Assembly (NCBI GenBank): GCA_037954665.1
Contig: JBBMOL010000021.1
Location: forward strand, 3,534,001-3,598,000
Direction of reading: 5' to 3'
Origin: Laguncularia racemosa
Lineage: Eukaryota; Streptophyta; Magnoliopsida; Myrtales; Combretaceae
DNA: 64,000 bases
Positions 22,337 to 34,400 of this stretch are shown piece after piece. Position 1 is the stretch's first letter. The number at the start of each line of letters is the position of its first letter. Under the pieces are notes generated by a model. It searched no databases. It was not told the origin of the DNA and saw nothing but the letters and a program-made list of their open reading frames with translations. Both the position numbers and the translations under genes were made by a program.

Positions 22337-24939
22337 TGTCACACCCTAAAGGGGGGGCTTGGAAGTTTCAACTAAAAATTATCATGGCACTTGTGCACCC
22401 GTTACATGATAATCGTCTTACAAGCCAAAGATCATAAGACTCAAAATAATTAATTACATTTACGACTAATCATAGTACATAAAGTTACATAATAAAATAT
22501 AACTATGGATTTCGTACCCCACGGTCAACCATGATCATAGAGAATTGGTATCCCCTACCAACCAAGAAAATGGAATAAATTCTAAGTTTCATAACTTCTA
22601 ATTTTACATTAGGGTCCTAAAATAGCCTTTCATCTAAATAGTCTATCTTTCGCAATTCTTACTTTATCGTCCTTGTCTTCCAAAAACTCTCGACACTTCA
22701 CATCTTATCCTATCCTGAGTTTTCGTAATCTCTACCTGCAAAAGGGTCTGTGGAGGGGTGAGCACACTACGACTTAGTGAATGGGAGGGTAATACTTTCA
22801 ATGCTACACACTCACAAGAAATTTCAAATTAAGTTATCAAATCATATGCGATGCATGAACAACCATATGAATGTAGCATCTTACGCGGTCTTTCGGTAAC
22901 CGACATGAAGTCTAGGGTTTACGCCCCCCTTAACCTTGGGTTGGGGATTCCGAAGCCACCATCAGTGCTCGGGTCTTACACAAGATTTCATTACTCTTAT
23001 CACTTATTTATACCGTGTCTTAGCTTTAATGATCTAGGCTCAGGTGCCTCATTACACCGAGCATTTACACCCTCAAGACATAGGCCAAACTCAGAACTGT
23101 CAAGGCGCGACAATCCCCTAATCACTTAGTTCGCACTTGGTAGAACAATGATAAACTAGAACACAGGTTACATGCACCTTATTTGGTGCGAACCTAGGAG
23201 AAGATGATATGGAATAGTAACGCGGCTGTAAGCGAGCGGCTATGGCAGCAAACACGCTAAGTGATGGCTTTGTGGATGGGAACTCAACCATAACCTCAAG
23301 GAGACACCTTTGGCCAACAATAATCCATTTTAAATAGTCATCCTTCCCTTGAGGTGATGCTAGAAGTTTAAGTCTCTTTGCTTCCACAAGATCAGTAACA
23401 TGTGCAGCCAGAGTAATCAGAGTAGCCCTTCGAGGAGGGTTTAAGAGATTTGCATAACGTGCTAGTGCAGATCGAAGTGTGCATGAACCAGGGAAAGGAG
23501 GCAACACCAAGGTTCCCACTGTTGTACCATCCTCATTGTTGGCATGGATTGAGAATAGGATATCTAAAGGTTAACCTAACAACCTTCCAGCTTCTTCAAC
23601 ATTCCCATCACAATTCTCAGCATAGACTCCCACATGATCACCAGTTTCTTAGCTACATGATACCCGTCCCTGAGATATCAAACTCCAAGTGTATGCAAGA
23701 GCGATCAGATTCGGCTTTATGAAGCTCTTTCTATACAACAACATTGACCACAGGAATGATGGACATCAAAATGGGGACTTCCATTTGCCATGTTGGTGTG
23801 ATTAGACTCATCTATTAGTATGGAACAATTGTGGATCACCATACGATATTTAGGAATGGCAGCAGTGTATGGAGTGGACATATTACTGGTGTCATTCTCA
23901 TCTCGCAAAAGTTAGTCCAATTAAGGCCACAATAGCTCTCTCTCTAAGCAAAAAAAATCATCTTCAATGTATCGATCATCATTACTTAACCCCATAGGGA
24001 TTAGATGCTTTGCATCTTGTTCGTTGAGTTGTTCATCAAGTACTTTCCCTATCATGTTAAAGTGCTCATATTGGTGGTTACCTAAACCAAAGACACCATA
24101 TGTAAGTTGTCAAAGCCATACACCTCTCTCACTCCCCTCAATAACTCATTTGTGAAATCTAGCAGCATTATTAGTAGACTCGCCGTCTCCATAAGTGGAA
24201 ACCATAAAAACAATTGCCATATTGGTCATCATCAATGGCATAATCATCTAAGTCTATGACTTTAACTGCTACCTTATCATATCTTACCTCGATCTCTTCA
24301 GTTAGAGCCTTAGCAAATCCTTCAGCAATGCTTATCTGCATACCAAAGAACACGGTGACATGGGTTTTACCAGTATCAATCTCATCTTCCTCATCCTTAA
24401 CAGACAAGGGTTTAAAGGGAACAACCAGTTTAACTTCCTTATTCCTACTCGACGATGATGATCTCCCCCAGAAAATTACTAAAACCTCAACTAAAGTAGC
24501 AATACTTGGTACGATGATGATCCAAAGAGAATGAAGGGAAATTTGGGGGAAAACAAGAGGGAGGACAACGTCGGGATAGGGGGCTCTCTACAGTAGGGGA
24601 AGATAAGAAGGTGAGGAAGAAAGGGAAGGAAGAAGAAAGGAAAAGAAGAAGATTGAAAACGGGACTCAAGTCGGCTAGATGATGATGAGGAAAGAATGTG
24701 ATTGGAAGAAGAAGAAGAAGAAGAAGAAAAAGAAGAAGAAGGGAAATAAGGAAAGGAAGAGGAAGTAAAGGACAGGGGCAGCGAAGATGGTGATGTGATC
24801 GGATATAGGCGATGTGATGGGGCTACTGATTTAGACCTACTGCCTGCTGTTGTTGCCGTCATGGAGGAAAGGATGAGCAGACACACAATTTGAAAATTTT
24901 CATATAGTTTTTTTTTTTCAAAATTTTTGGGACTTCACA
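22337..24939 (-). mobile_element. 3' LTR of element H
   Basis: Minus-strand start TGTGAAGTCCC and end GGGTGTGACA. 2,603 bp. Compared with the 5' LTR, one internal segment of about 2.85 kb is missing at about 23152, where the 5' copy runs from 26688 through to about 36091. The rest aligns to 25865-26690 and 36091-37882 in order. Confidence 0.85.
23153..24540 (-). pseudogene. Captured NADPH-cytochrome P450 reductase fragment (3' LTR copy)
   Basis: The minus-strand translation matches plant P450 reductase, the FAD/FMN flavoprotein that passes electrons from NADPH to microsomal P450s. In order: a membrane-anchor-like hydrophobic stretch (about 24515-24470), the FMN-domain start VFFGMQISIAEGFAKALTEE, VIDLDDYA, TYGDGE (about 24185), then the connecting/FAD region with LPPFPGSCTLRSALARYANL and LQPRYYSISSSPRFAP. 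It stops near VHVTCVLVY at the LTR deletion. The NADPH-binding C-terminal part is absent. The frame is broken by several frameshifts, including about 30 bp missing after DDDQY. No introns are seen although plant reductase genes are normally split, so an mRNA source is likely. Not functional. Confidence 0.9.
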
Positions 24940-24952
24940 CTCTCCCCCACTT
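24940..24952 (-). other. Polypurine tract of element H
   Basis: Minus strand AAGTGGGGGAGAG directly before the 3' LTR start TGTGAAGTCC. Confidence 0.8.
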
Positions 24953-25845
24953 CAAGAAGTTTTGTCCTCGAAACCTTTCCATGATTGCCTCTTTCATGTC
25001 TTGAACTCAAGGTCATTGTTTAGTACACAACTCATATATGTAAACGAGATTGCTAAATTTGGGGGTTCATATATTTATGTAATTTAGTTTTATTGATCAA
25101 ACGATCATGCCATGGTAATGAGTGATATATGTTTTTATACCTAATGGTTTAGCTCTTTATTTCTTACTTTTGCTAATCTACCTATTTTAATAAGGATCTG
25201 ATTCTTCTCAGATTTAGCTTATTTAGTGGTTCTGTTTTATACGTTATTCCCTATTATTTTAGTTGAAGTTGTAATGTTATTCTGACGTTATGATTTCACA
25301 TATTAATACAGTTTATCAAGGTGCTAATAATAAGGGTATTTTAAATTGGGATTTCGACAACACAAAAGTGGAGTCATATTTTCCCTAAAGTATTCTTATA
25401 TTAATAATGGAACTTCACATCATTCAGTGAAGTTTTCTTTATGGTGGTCTTTCTATTGTGAAGCCTATCACTAAGGAGTTGTTCTAATTTCCTTCCTATG
25501 CTACATAAATTTGTTCTTAGGTCCTGTGGGTTATGGGCCCACACTGGCCTCATCTATTTCCTGGAGTGTCATTACGCCCAATGGTAGTGTCATCCTCAAA
25601 GCTCGATGGTTATGACTCGTTATTTGTTACATTCTATAATATCCTCTATGTGGTTTCGAATGAGGATATAGAATTTATAGGCTAGCGTTCTTTGAGTAAC
25701 TTAAAACTAAAAGGAACTCTAGAGTAATAATTACATATATGTATAGACTACCGTCTATGTCTTTTATGATTTTACTCTTACGATCTACCCAGGTTCTACC
25801 CTATCTCACTGTTTGGTAGGCTGCTCTTATCTCTGACAACCTAGA
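24953..25845 (-). other. Noncoding core of element H
   Basis: The entire internal domain between primer site and polypurine tract is about 0.9 kb. No gag, zinc knuckle, protease, RT or chromodomain can be read in any frame. The edge next to the tract retains GTTTCGAGGACAAAACTTC, the last trace of a Del/Tekay pol/LTR junction. Confidence 0.75.
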
Positions 25846-25857
25846 GCTCTGATACCA
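25846..25857 (-). other. tRNA-Met primer-binding site of element H
   Basis: Minus strand TGGTATCAGAGC, seven bases inside the 5' LTR end (GGGGCATGACA). Confidence 0.85.
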
Positions 25858-27220
25858 AATTTTATGTCATGCCCCAAAGGGGGGGACATGGAAGTTTTCA
25901 CTAAAAATTATCATGGCACATGTGCACCTGTTACATGATAATTGTTTTACAAGCCAGAGATCGTAAGACTCTAAATAATTAATTACATTTACGACTAATC
26001 ATAGTATATAAAGTTACATAATAAAATAAAACTATAGATTCCATATCACATGATCAACCATGATCGTAGAGAATTGGTATCCCCTACCAAACAGTAAAAT
26101 GGAATAAATTCTAAGTTTCATAACTTCCAATTTTACATTAGGGTCCTAAAATAGCCTTTCATCTAAATAGTCTATTTTTCGCAATTCTTACTTTATCGTC
26201 CTTGTCTTCTAAAAAACTCTCGACACTTCACTTCTTATCCCATCCCGAGCTTTCGTAATCTCTACCTGCAAAAGGGTTTGTGGAGGGGTGAGCACACTAT
26301 GGCTTAGTGAATGGGAGAGTAATACTTTCAATGTTACACACGCACAAGTAATTTCAAATCAAGTTATCAAATCCTATGCTATGCATGAATAATCATATGA
26401 ATGTAGCATCTCACACAATCTTCTAGTAACCGACGTGAAGTCTAAGGTTTACGCCCTCCTTAACCTTGAGTTGGGGATTCTAAAGCTACCATTAGTACCT
26501 GAGTCTTAGACATGATTTCATTACTTTTCTCACTTATTTATACTATATCTTAGCTTTAATGATCTAGGCTTAGGTGCCACACTACACTAAGCATTTATAC
26601 CCTCAAGAGATAGGCCAGACTCGGAACCATTAAGGCGCGACGATCCACTAATCACTTAGTTCGCACTTGGTGAAACAACGATTCTCTGATCACTTCTAGC
26701 AAGTCCTGTAGCAGTGATGGACTTAAATCTCATGCAATGTCTTGTGTAAATGAATGTTAAATTTTAATTAAGTCCACTTCTTTAATTAATTGGTTTGGGG
26801 TGATCAAATGAGAAAAAATCACTGGCCAATCTACGCTCAAGTTAACGAAGTAAACATCAGCATTAATACAAATCTACTGACAACATTAGGAACCCAATGA
26901 AGTCCCATAAACAAATCCACTATGTCTCATATTCACATTTACTGCAACAGGAAGAGATCATGCGTTTCACATCATAGATAAAGTAAGGAAAACTAGACCA
27001 AACGGATAAAAACAATCAAGCTATTCATAAGATTTTAGTTAACTTGACACCTCTATGCCATTTGACTTAAACGTCAAATCAACCAGTCGGGATTGATTTA
27101 CACTTATTATTCCTTGACACCTCTGTTTCATCGCACCTCTCAAGTTCTCAATTATACACACATTCAAGAGTCAATTAGGTAGCCACATATATATCCCTCC
27201 TAAGTCCTCAAATACCTATG

Positions 27221-27224
<4 letters not shown>

Positions 27225-27272
<48 letters not shown>
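27225..27272. repeat. (AT)n microsatellite
   Basis: Nearly pure AT dinucleotide run inside the H 5' LTR, followed by ATGT steps. Confidence 0.95.
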
Positions 27273-27284
<12 letters not shown>

Positions 27285-27921
27285 ATAGGTTTTTAAACGT
27301 AGCTTTAACTAAAGGATAATTTGCTAGGCACCTCCCCCCACTTACTTAAGAGGCACAAGAAAACATAATTGTTAAGTTGCAAAATAAAAAAGTTGCACTT
27401 ATGATTTGTATAGTTATATGCATGAATGTATTTTATAAATATAATAGGAAAAATAATTTTGCCTAAGCATATATACATATTCAGAAGTAGATTTTGATAG
27501 GTGTATATAATGATATACAAATAATCTATTCCAGTTATACATACTTACTCGGTAGCTATAAAGGGGAAAGTTAGGTTTATATATTTTGGTTTAGTTTGAA
27601 TAAAATAATTTTGAATCATGATATTAGGCCTATAGTAGTAGCATTGGCAAGATGGTGTGAAGTGCTATCATTAAGATATTGATATCTAAACCCTCAATCC
27701 ATTCTATCCTCTACATCATTAAACAGTATTCATCTGTAACTTATCTAACAACCAATTCCTTCGTAACTTCTTTTCTAAACTCATCTAACCCCACTATATA
27801 ACTTAAAAATATTAATAATCACATCCAATTTGCAGCTACAACCAAGTAGGTGAATTCACATACATAAAGCATATCAACATACAACACAACATTGTAGCAT
27901 ATCATAAAGTTTTCTACTCAC

Positions 27922-28234
27922 CTGTTTAAGGTCATTATAGTTCTAACCGGAATTGAGTGATTCCAGTAGGTAATCCCTTTACTTTCCTCTTGAAATTAGT
28001 GTCCTTCTACAATGCTTCCTCAACTAGACCATAGAAAGCAGCATCTCCACTTATCTTTGGTAGTTTCCTAGCACTTGATACACGTACTTTACCCATCATG
28101 CGTTTGATGGCAAGGCGTAAAGTCTCCACCTTAAGAAACTTTGGGTGAACAAGATTCAAAATGTTGAACACTTCTTCAATGTGATTCTAATATAGGGTTC
28201 CAAAAGGAGCGAGCTTCCTAGGAATCATTGCTTC
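27922..28234 (-). other. Conserved coding-like segment of the H-family LTR (5' LTR copy)
   Basis: The minus-strand frame contains NHIEEVFNILNLVHPKF, then ETLRLAIKRMMGKVRVSSARKL, then SGDAAFYGLVEEAL, with one stop inside and one at the end. The solo LTR has a matching segment at 55101-55420 with the same residues at many positions. The segment ends next to CAG/GTGAGT, a textbook splice donor, also kept in the solo copy as TAG/GTGAGT. I do not recognise the protein. It may be an ancestral exon or simply conserved LTR sequence. Confidence 0.45.
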
Positions 28235-28918
28235 TAACACCCCAAGTTGTTGTGATCGACTGTCTGCTTTCCTTGTGTAGAAGTCAAGCGATGGAACGTC
28301 TTTGACTTGCCAAATTCAAAATTCCTTCTTCCATGTAGGCAAGATACCCTTGAGAAGGACAACTAAAGGTCTTGCATTAGGGTATTTGGCTAAGAATGAT
28401 CTTCTTCAACATCCTTTGAGCATTCCATTGCGAAATTCATTTCATTCCAAATATCCCTTAGACCATTATCTTGGACGTTGCTCGAATCATCCCCTTCACC
28501 ATCTACACTAACATAAACGCCTCTCCTTTACATGAAGCATCTTTGAACCTTTCTTCTATCAATTTGTCTCTAATATCTTCTAACGAACTACTTGTAGGAC
28601 AACCCGTAGGATTAGTAGTTACTAAAAGTTTTATATCACCTTCTTTCTTCTCTCCTTTGTTAACATCTCCACCTATAGGGTTTCTTGTCCTTTCCATTGG
28701 TTTTCATCCTCACTCACGCTTCCATCACCATACATACACCAGCTAACCTTTATACACATACAAACCCACCTCCATTGTAATAACATCATATTCATACGTA
28801 CACGTAAGTTTCACCTATGCATATACACAAGATCAATACCCCCTTGCCTTTATTTTTTAACTTTTCTTCTCTTTTCCTCACCCTTTTTCCGTCTTCAATT
28901 CTCGCTTTCTCCTTTCAA

Positions 28919-29564
28919 TGATGAGGATCAACTAGCATCAAAAGTTAATGAGCCGAAGTCTAATGACCTGCTACATGGTATTGGAGGTCCAATGACATGA
29001 GCTAGAGCTAAGCGGATGAGTGAAGCTTTGCAAAGATTAATCATGGATCTACAAGAGAAGGAACCAAGTTACACTAAAGGAGAATTGACCTTTATTAACT
29101 TGATTCAAGCATCTACAAAGGCATGCAAAGATATGATAGCCATAGGATAAATTAGTTTTTAAAAAAGGAAATTGAACCGAAGGAAGACCATTCAACTTTG
29201 TGCCTTTGTTTTATTTGTTTGTATATTTTTCGGCCCTTCTTAAGTCAAGGCTGGTTTTCTATGTTTGGAAATTTAGGTTTTATGTGTAAAACAATATAGC
29301 TACACGATGGCTTAGAGGGATGGCACATCATTATTCTTTCGAAATACACGATCTCTTTGAGGGACTTTCTCCTGTTCTTTGAGAACGAACTCACCGATTT
29401 CTTCAAATTAAATGCTTGGGGAAATCACTGATAATTGAGATTTTAATCAATAGGTGTAGTTGGGGTCTAGTTCCATTCATAGCTTATTCAAGACGACTCT
29501 TGGAAATCCGATTCAAATCACGATCGCTGGGTTCTAGGTTTAATATACCCAGGGTTCTACATCA
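28919..29564 (+). mobile_element. 5' LTR of element F
   Basis: Begins TGATGAGGATCAAC and ends GGGTTCTACATCA. It includes a copy of the pol C-terminal coding sequence, not translated here. Confidence 0.9.
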
Positions 29565-29566
29565 TT

Positions 29567-29578
29567 TGGTATCAGAGC
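29567..29578 (+). other. tRNA-Met primer-binding site of element F
   Basis: TGGTATCAGAGC, two bases after the 5' LTR. Confidence 0.9.
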
Positions 29579-30349
29579 TTCAGTTTCCTAAATCAAGTAA
29601 ATCTATCCTTTATCTTATTCATTTCATTTCAATTCATTGTTCTTGTTTCATTTCTTAGAAATACAAAAAAAAAAAAAATTGTTCTGTGAAATTTTGTTAG
29701 CGACATCTGATAGTCCATTTGCCAAGATTAGATTGTTTCATCAATTTCATCTACGTCGGGGTCACCAATTACCCAAACTAGCATCTTTATAAATTGCATT
29801 TGTCGAATTCGGTTTAGGATAAAAAAAAATTACAATTCGTCCATAGAATTGCTATTGGCGATGATAAGCAATTTATTTTTAGCAAGTTGAAATTGTTGCA
29901 TCATGAATCCAGCTATTGCAAAGTGCTATCATGTTCTTCAATTGCCGAGTTACCATGGCAATTCCCTTACTTTTGAATTACATAATTACGTGATATATTA
30001 TGCTTCAAATTCTATATCTGTATTGCATTGTCTTTCCAATTACATGTTTGGTGTAATCTTGTCCATTCCAAATTCATAATAAGTGATATTTGAGTTTCCA
30101 ATTCCGTCATAGATCATGCGTCTCCATTGATTCCATGTTTGTGTACCCTAATTGCCATGACTTGGAACCCATTGGTTAGTCAGTTGAATTGCCTTAGTAG
30201 TTTATGCTAAGGAGGTTTCAAATTCGAGTTCATATCAAAGAATTATAAGAGTGGGTTGTCGGAACACTATACTTGAGAGCAAAACACGAGTGAATTGTAA
30301 GGATTATATTATCTGTGTTATTACTAATCATTTCTTTGATTGTAGAGAT

Positions 30350-31410
30350 ATGTTGGGACAAAGTCCAACTGGAGGAGAGAACGGAGGAGGGGAAAATAAA
30401 TGAATGTTTGAAGCTTTAATGAGAGAGATGAAGAGAGTATTGAGTGGTGAACTTGAGTAAATCCATGAGAGGATGGATAAGATGGAATAGAGTAAGGAAC
30501 CATAAAGTAGCACTACTGTAGGGCGAGGAGCGAATAGACCCTTGAGAGGGGGAATAAGGATAGAAGAGGTTGAAGAAACGGAGTCAGGAGAGTATAACTA
30601 CATAAGGGAGAGAGGAAATACCCAAAGGTGAGATAGTAACCTAGGAAGTATCAAAATGAAGATACCATCTTTTCAAGGGAAAAATAATCCAAAGTTGTAC
30701 TTGGAATGGGAGAGAAAAGTGAATCAGGTATTTAAATGCCATAATTACACCGAGGAGAAGAAAATTAAATAAGCTACAGTTGAATTTTCTGATTATGCTA
30801 GTGTTTGGTGGGACCGGTTAGTATGTAATAGGCGTAGATATGGTGAGAGGCATGTTAGTACCTAGGATGAGATGAAGACCATCATGCAAAAGAGGTTTAT
30901 CCCTAGTTATTATCACATAGATTTACTTAGGAAGTTCCAAGGGTTGACATAGGGGTCCAAGAGCGTAGAAGACTATTATAAGGAAATGGAGGTTGTTATG
31001 ATTAAAGCCAGAGTGGAGGAGGATGATGAGGCTATGATGGCTAGGTTCATCAATGAGTTGAATCGGGAGATCACTGACGTAGTAGATTTACATCACTATG
31101 TGGATATGGAGGAGCTATTGCATAGGGTGATCAAGGTAGAAAAGTAGTTAAAATATAGGGGAACTTCAAATTTGGGACGACTTCCAACTCTCCATGGAAG
31201 TCAAATTGGAAAAAGAACACTATAGACTCGAAACCAAAAGAGGATGTGAAGGCCAAGAGTCCTATTTCTTCTTCTAAGGGTAAATCTGACATTAAACCAT
31301 CTTCTAAAACTCATGATATCAAATGTTTCAAGTGTCAAGGGTATGCACATATCACATCTCAATGTCCAAATCAAAGGGCTATAGGCATTTGTGATAATGG
31401 AGATGTAGAA
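30350..31410 (+). pseudogene. Gag of element F
   Basis: The frame starts at an ATG encoding MLGQSPTGGENGG and is interrupted by stops. The capsid-like region shows MKIPSFQGKNNPKLYLEWE (about 30653), WWDRL, FIPSYYH and YYKEMEVVMIKA in the expected order. The zinc knuckle CFKCQGYAHITSQC lies at 31324-31365, within an open frame that starts at 31246. Gag packages the element RNA. The domain order is complete but at least half a dozen stops make it nonfunctional. Confidence 0.85.
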
Positions 31411-34400
31411 AGTATTAGTTCTAAGGATGATAATACATCACCATTAGAGGATTATGATGATGTCGACTTCGAAGGACCCGTGAGTGGAGAGTTGCATGTT
31501 AGTAGACGAGTCCTTAGCACTCGACCTCAGAATGATGGTGAAGGGGTTCAACGTGAGCACATTTTTCATACTTGGTGTTACGTGCAAAACAAGGTATGTA
31601 GCTTGATCATTGATACATGTAGATGTACTAATGTTGCTAGCACCTTGTTGGTTGATAAGATGAGGTTAAAAGATGTGAAACATTCGAAGTCATATCGATT
31701 GCAGTGGTTGAATGTGTGTGGGGAAGTGAAAGTAACCAGGCAAGTTCTTATTTCCTTTTCTATCGAGAGTTATCGTGATGAGGTGATGTGTGATGTAGCT
31801 CAAATGTAGGCCAGTCACCTATTGCTGGGTCGACCATGGCAGTTCGATAGGAAGGTGATGTATGATGGTTACAAGAACCAATATTCTTTTATTCTAAACA
31901 AAAGGAAGGTGATTCTAACTCTATAGAAACCATGGGAGGCTTGTGAGGATTAGATTTGGATAGTAAAAGATTTTAGAGAGAAACATGTGAGTGTATAAGA
32001 AAAGGGTGAAAAAAAAAAGACAAGAGTGAAAGACAAACATTGGTGAGCCATGAGGGAAAAGATTTTGAAACATTGAGTGAAGAGAAAATTGCAAGAAAAA
32101 GTGAAGTAAAGAGTGCAATGTTAGCAAGGAAACAACTATTTGTACTTATGTACAAGGATATGTATTTTACTAACACTGACCTTAACTCTCTATTGCCCAG
32201 TATGGTGGTGTCTCTTTTGTAGGAGTATGAAGATCTGTTTCCTGGAGAGGTACTGAAAGGTTTGCCCCCACTACGAGGTATTGAACATCAAATTGAATTC
32301 TTGCCAGGGGCGTCTATTCCTAATCGACCAGCTTACCGGACTAATCCTAAGGAGGTAAAGGAAATTCAGAGGCAGATTGATGATTTGATAGAGAAAGGCT
32401 TTATGAGAGAAAGCCTCAATCCATGTTCAGTTCCTGTCATCCTAGATCTCAAGAATGATGGAACATGGAGAATATGTGTTGACTGTCGAGCAATTAACAA
32501 GATCACAGTTAAGTATAGACATCCTATCCCTAGACTAGATGATATGCTTGATTAATTGCATGGTGCTTGTTTTTTTTCTAAAATTGATTTAAAGAATGGC
32601 TATTATCAAATTCGCATGAAAGAGGAGGATGAATGGAAAACGACATTTAAAACTAAACATGGGTTATATGAGTGGATGGTAATGCCTTTTGGATTAATAA
32701 ACGCACTTAGCACTTTTATGAGGTTAATGAATCATGTTCTTCGTAATTTTATTAGGAAGTTTGTTGTCATATACTTTGATGATATTCTGGTTTATTGTAG
32801 GACTTTAGATGATCGTGTTCAGCATTTGCGGTGTGTGTTCACTATTTTGAGAGATAACTAGTTATATGCTAATTTAAAGAAGTGTACCTTTTGTATGGAA
32901 AATGTCGTTATTCTTGGATTTGTTGTAGGTGCAGATATGATTGCTGTGGATGAGGAAAAGGTGAAGGTGATCCAAGAGTGGCCAACACTAAGAAGTGCAA
33001 GTGAAGTTAGGAGCTTTCATGGATTAACAAGTTTTTATAGAATATTTGTGAGGGATTTTAGTTCCATAGCTACTCTTCTACATGACCTTGTTAAGAAGAA
33101 TGCTGAATTCAAGTGGACTGAAGTGCATGAGCAAGCTTTTCAGACCTTGAAAGGTAAGTTGACTCAAGCACCTTTACTAGTTTTGCCTAATTTTGAGAAA
33201 GTTTTTGAGATTGAATGTGATGCTTCTGGGAAAGGTATTGGTGGTGTGTTGATGCAAGAGTCCAAGTCGATCACTTATTTTAGCGAAAAAGTCAATGGTG
33301 CTGCATTAAATTATCCAGTGTATGATAAGGAGTTGTATGCTTTAGTGAGAACCCTACAAATGTGGCAACATTACTTATGGCTTAAGGAGTTCATCATTCA
33401 TTTCAATCATGAGAGTTTAAAGTTCCTAAAAACTTAAGGTAAGTTAAACAAGAGGCATACCAAGTGGCTGGAATTTATTGTGACATTTCTATATGTGATT
33501 AAATACAAGCAAGAAAAAGAAAATGTGGTAGTTGATGCACTTTCTCAAAGGTATTCTCTTTTGACTTCTTTGTATACTAAATTGCTTAGATTTGAGCTCA
33601 TTAAGGAATTATATGAGAATGATGCTGATTTTGGTTAAATTTAGGCCGCTTGTGTTGAGTTTGGATATTCTGACTTCTATAGACATGATGGATATTTGTT
33701 TAAGAAAGATAGGTTATGTGTGTCTAAAAGTTCTGTATGTGAATTGTTGGTAAGGGAAACACATGGGGGTAGTTTAATGGGACACTTTGGTGTTAAAAAG
33801 ACTTTGGATATTTTGCATGAACACTTCTATTGGCCAAAGATGAAACATGATGTGCAAAGTGTGTGTGATAAGTGCATTGCATGTAGACAGACCAAGTCCA
33901 GAGTAATGCCCCATGGAGAATACATTCCATTGCCTGTACCTAATCAACCTTGGACCAACCTTTCTATGGATTTTGTACTAGTTTTCCACGCTCTTAACGT
34001 GGCAAAGATAGCATATTTGTTGTTGTCGATAGGTTTAGTAAGATGGCTCATTTCATTGCTTATTCTAAAACTAATGATGCACGACATATTGCTAAATTGT
34101 TCTTTAGGGAGATCGCGCGGTTACATGGTTTGCCTAGATCCATTGTGAATGATAGGGATGTGAAATTCTTAAGCCATTTTTGGTGTTCTTTATAGAATAG
34201 TTTAGGCACTAAATTGTTGTTCTCTGTTGTTGCACACCCTCAAACTGATGGTCAGACGGAAGGAGTCAATAGGACTCTTTTAACATTGTTACGTGCTGTG
34301 ATTCATAAGAATTTAAAACAATGGGAGACATGTTTGCCTCATGTAGAATTTGCATATAACAGGATTGTGCATTCCACTACATCATATTCTTCATTTGAGG

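Noticed and set aside
23118..24407. A working host P450 reductase gene
   Set aside because: Frameshifts, missing C-terminal half, and position inside paired LTRs show a captured, dead fragment.
24491..24886. 131-aa Ser/Pro-rich minus-strand frame
   Set aside because: Encoded by the GAA-rich tract of the H LTR; the solo LTR has the same tract without a matching frame.
31921..32222. Short frames on both strands between protease and RT of F
   Set aside because: Shadows within the decayed pol linker of F; not separate genes.
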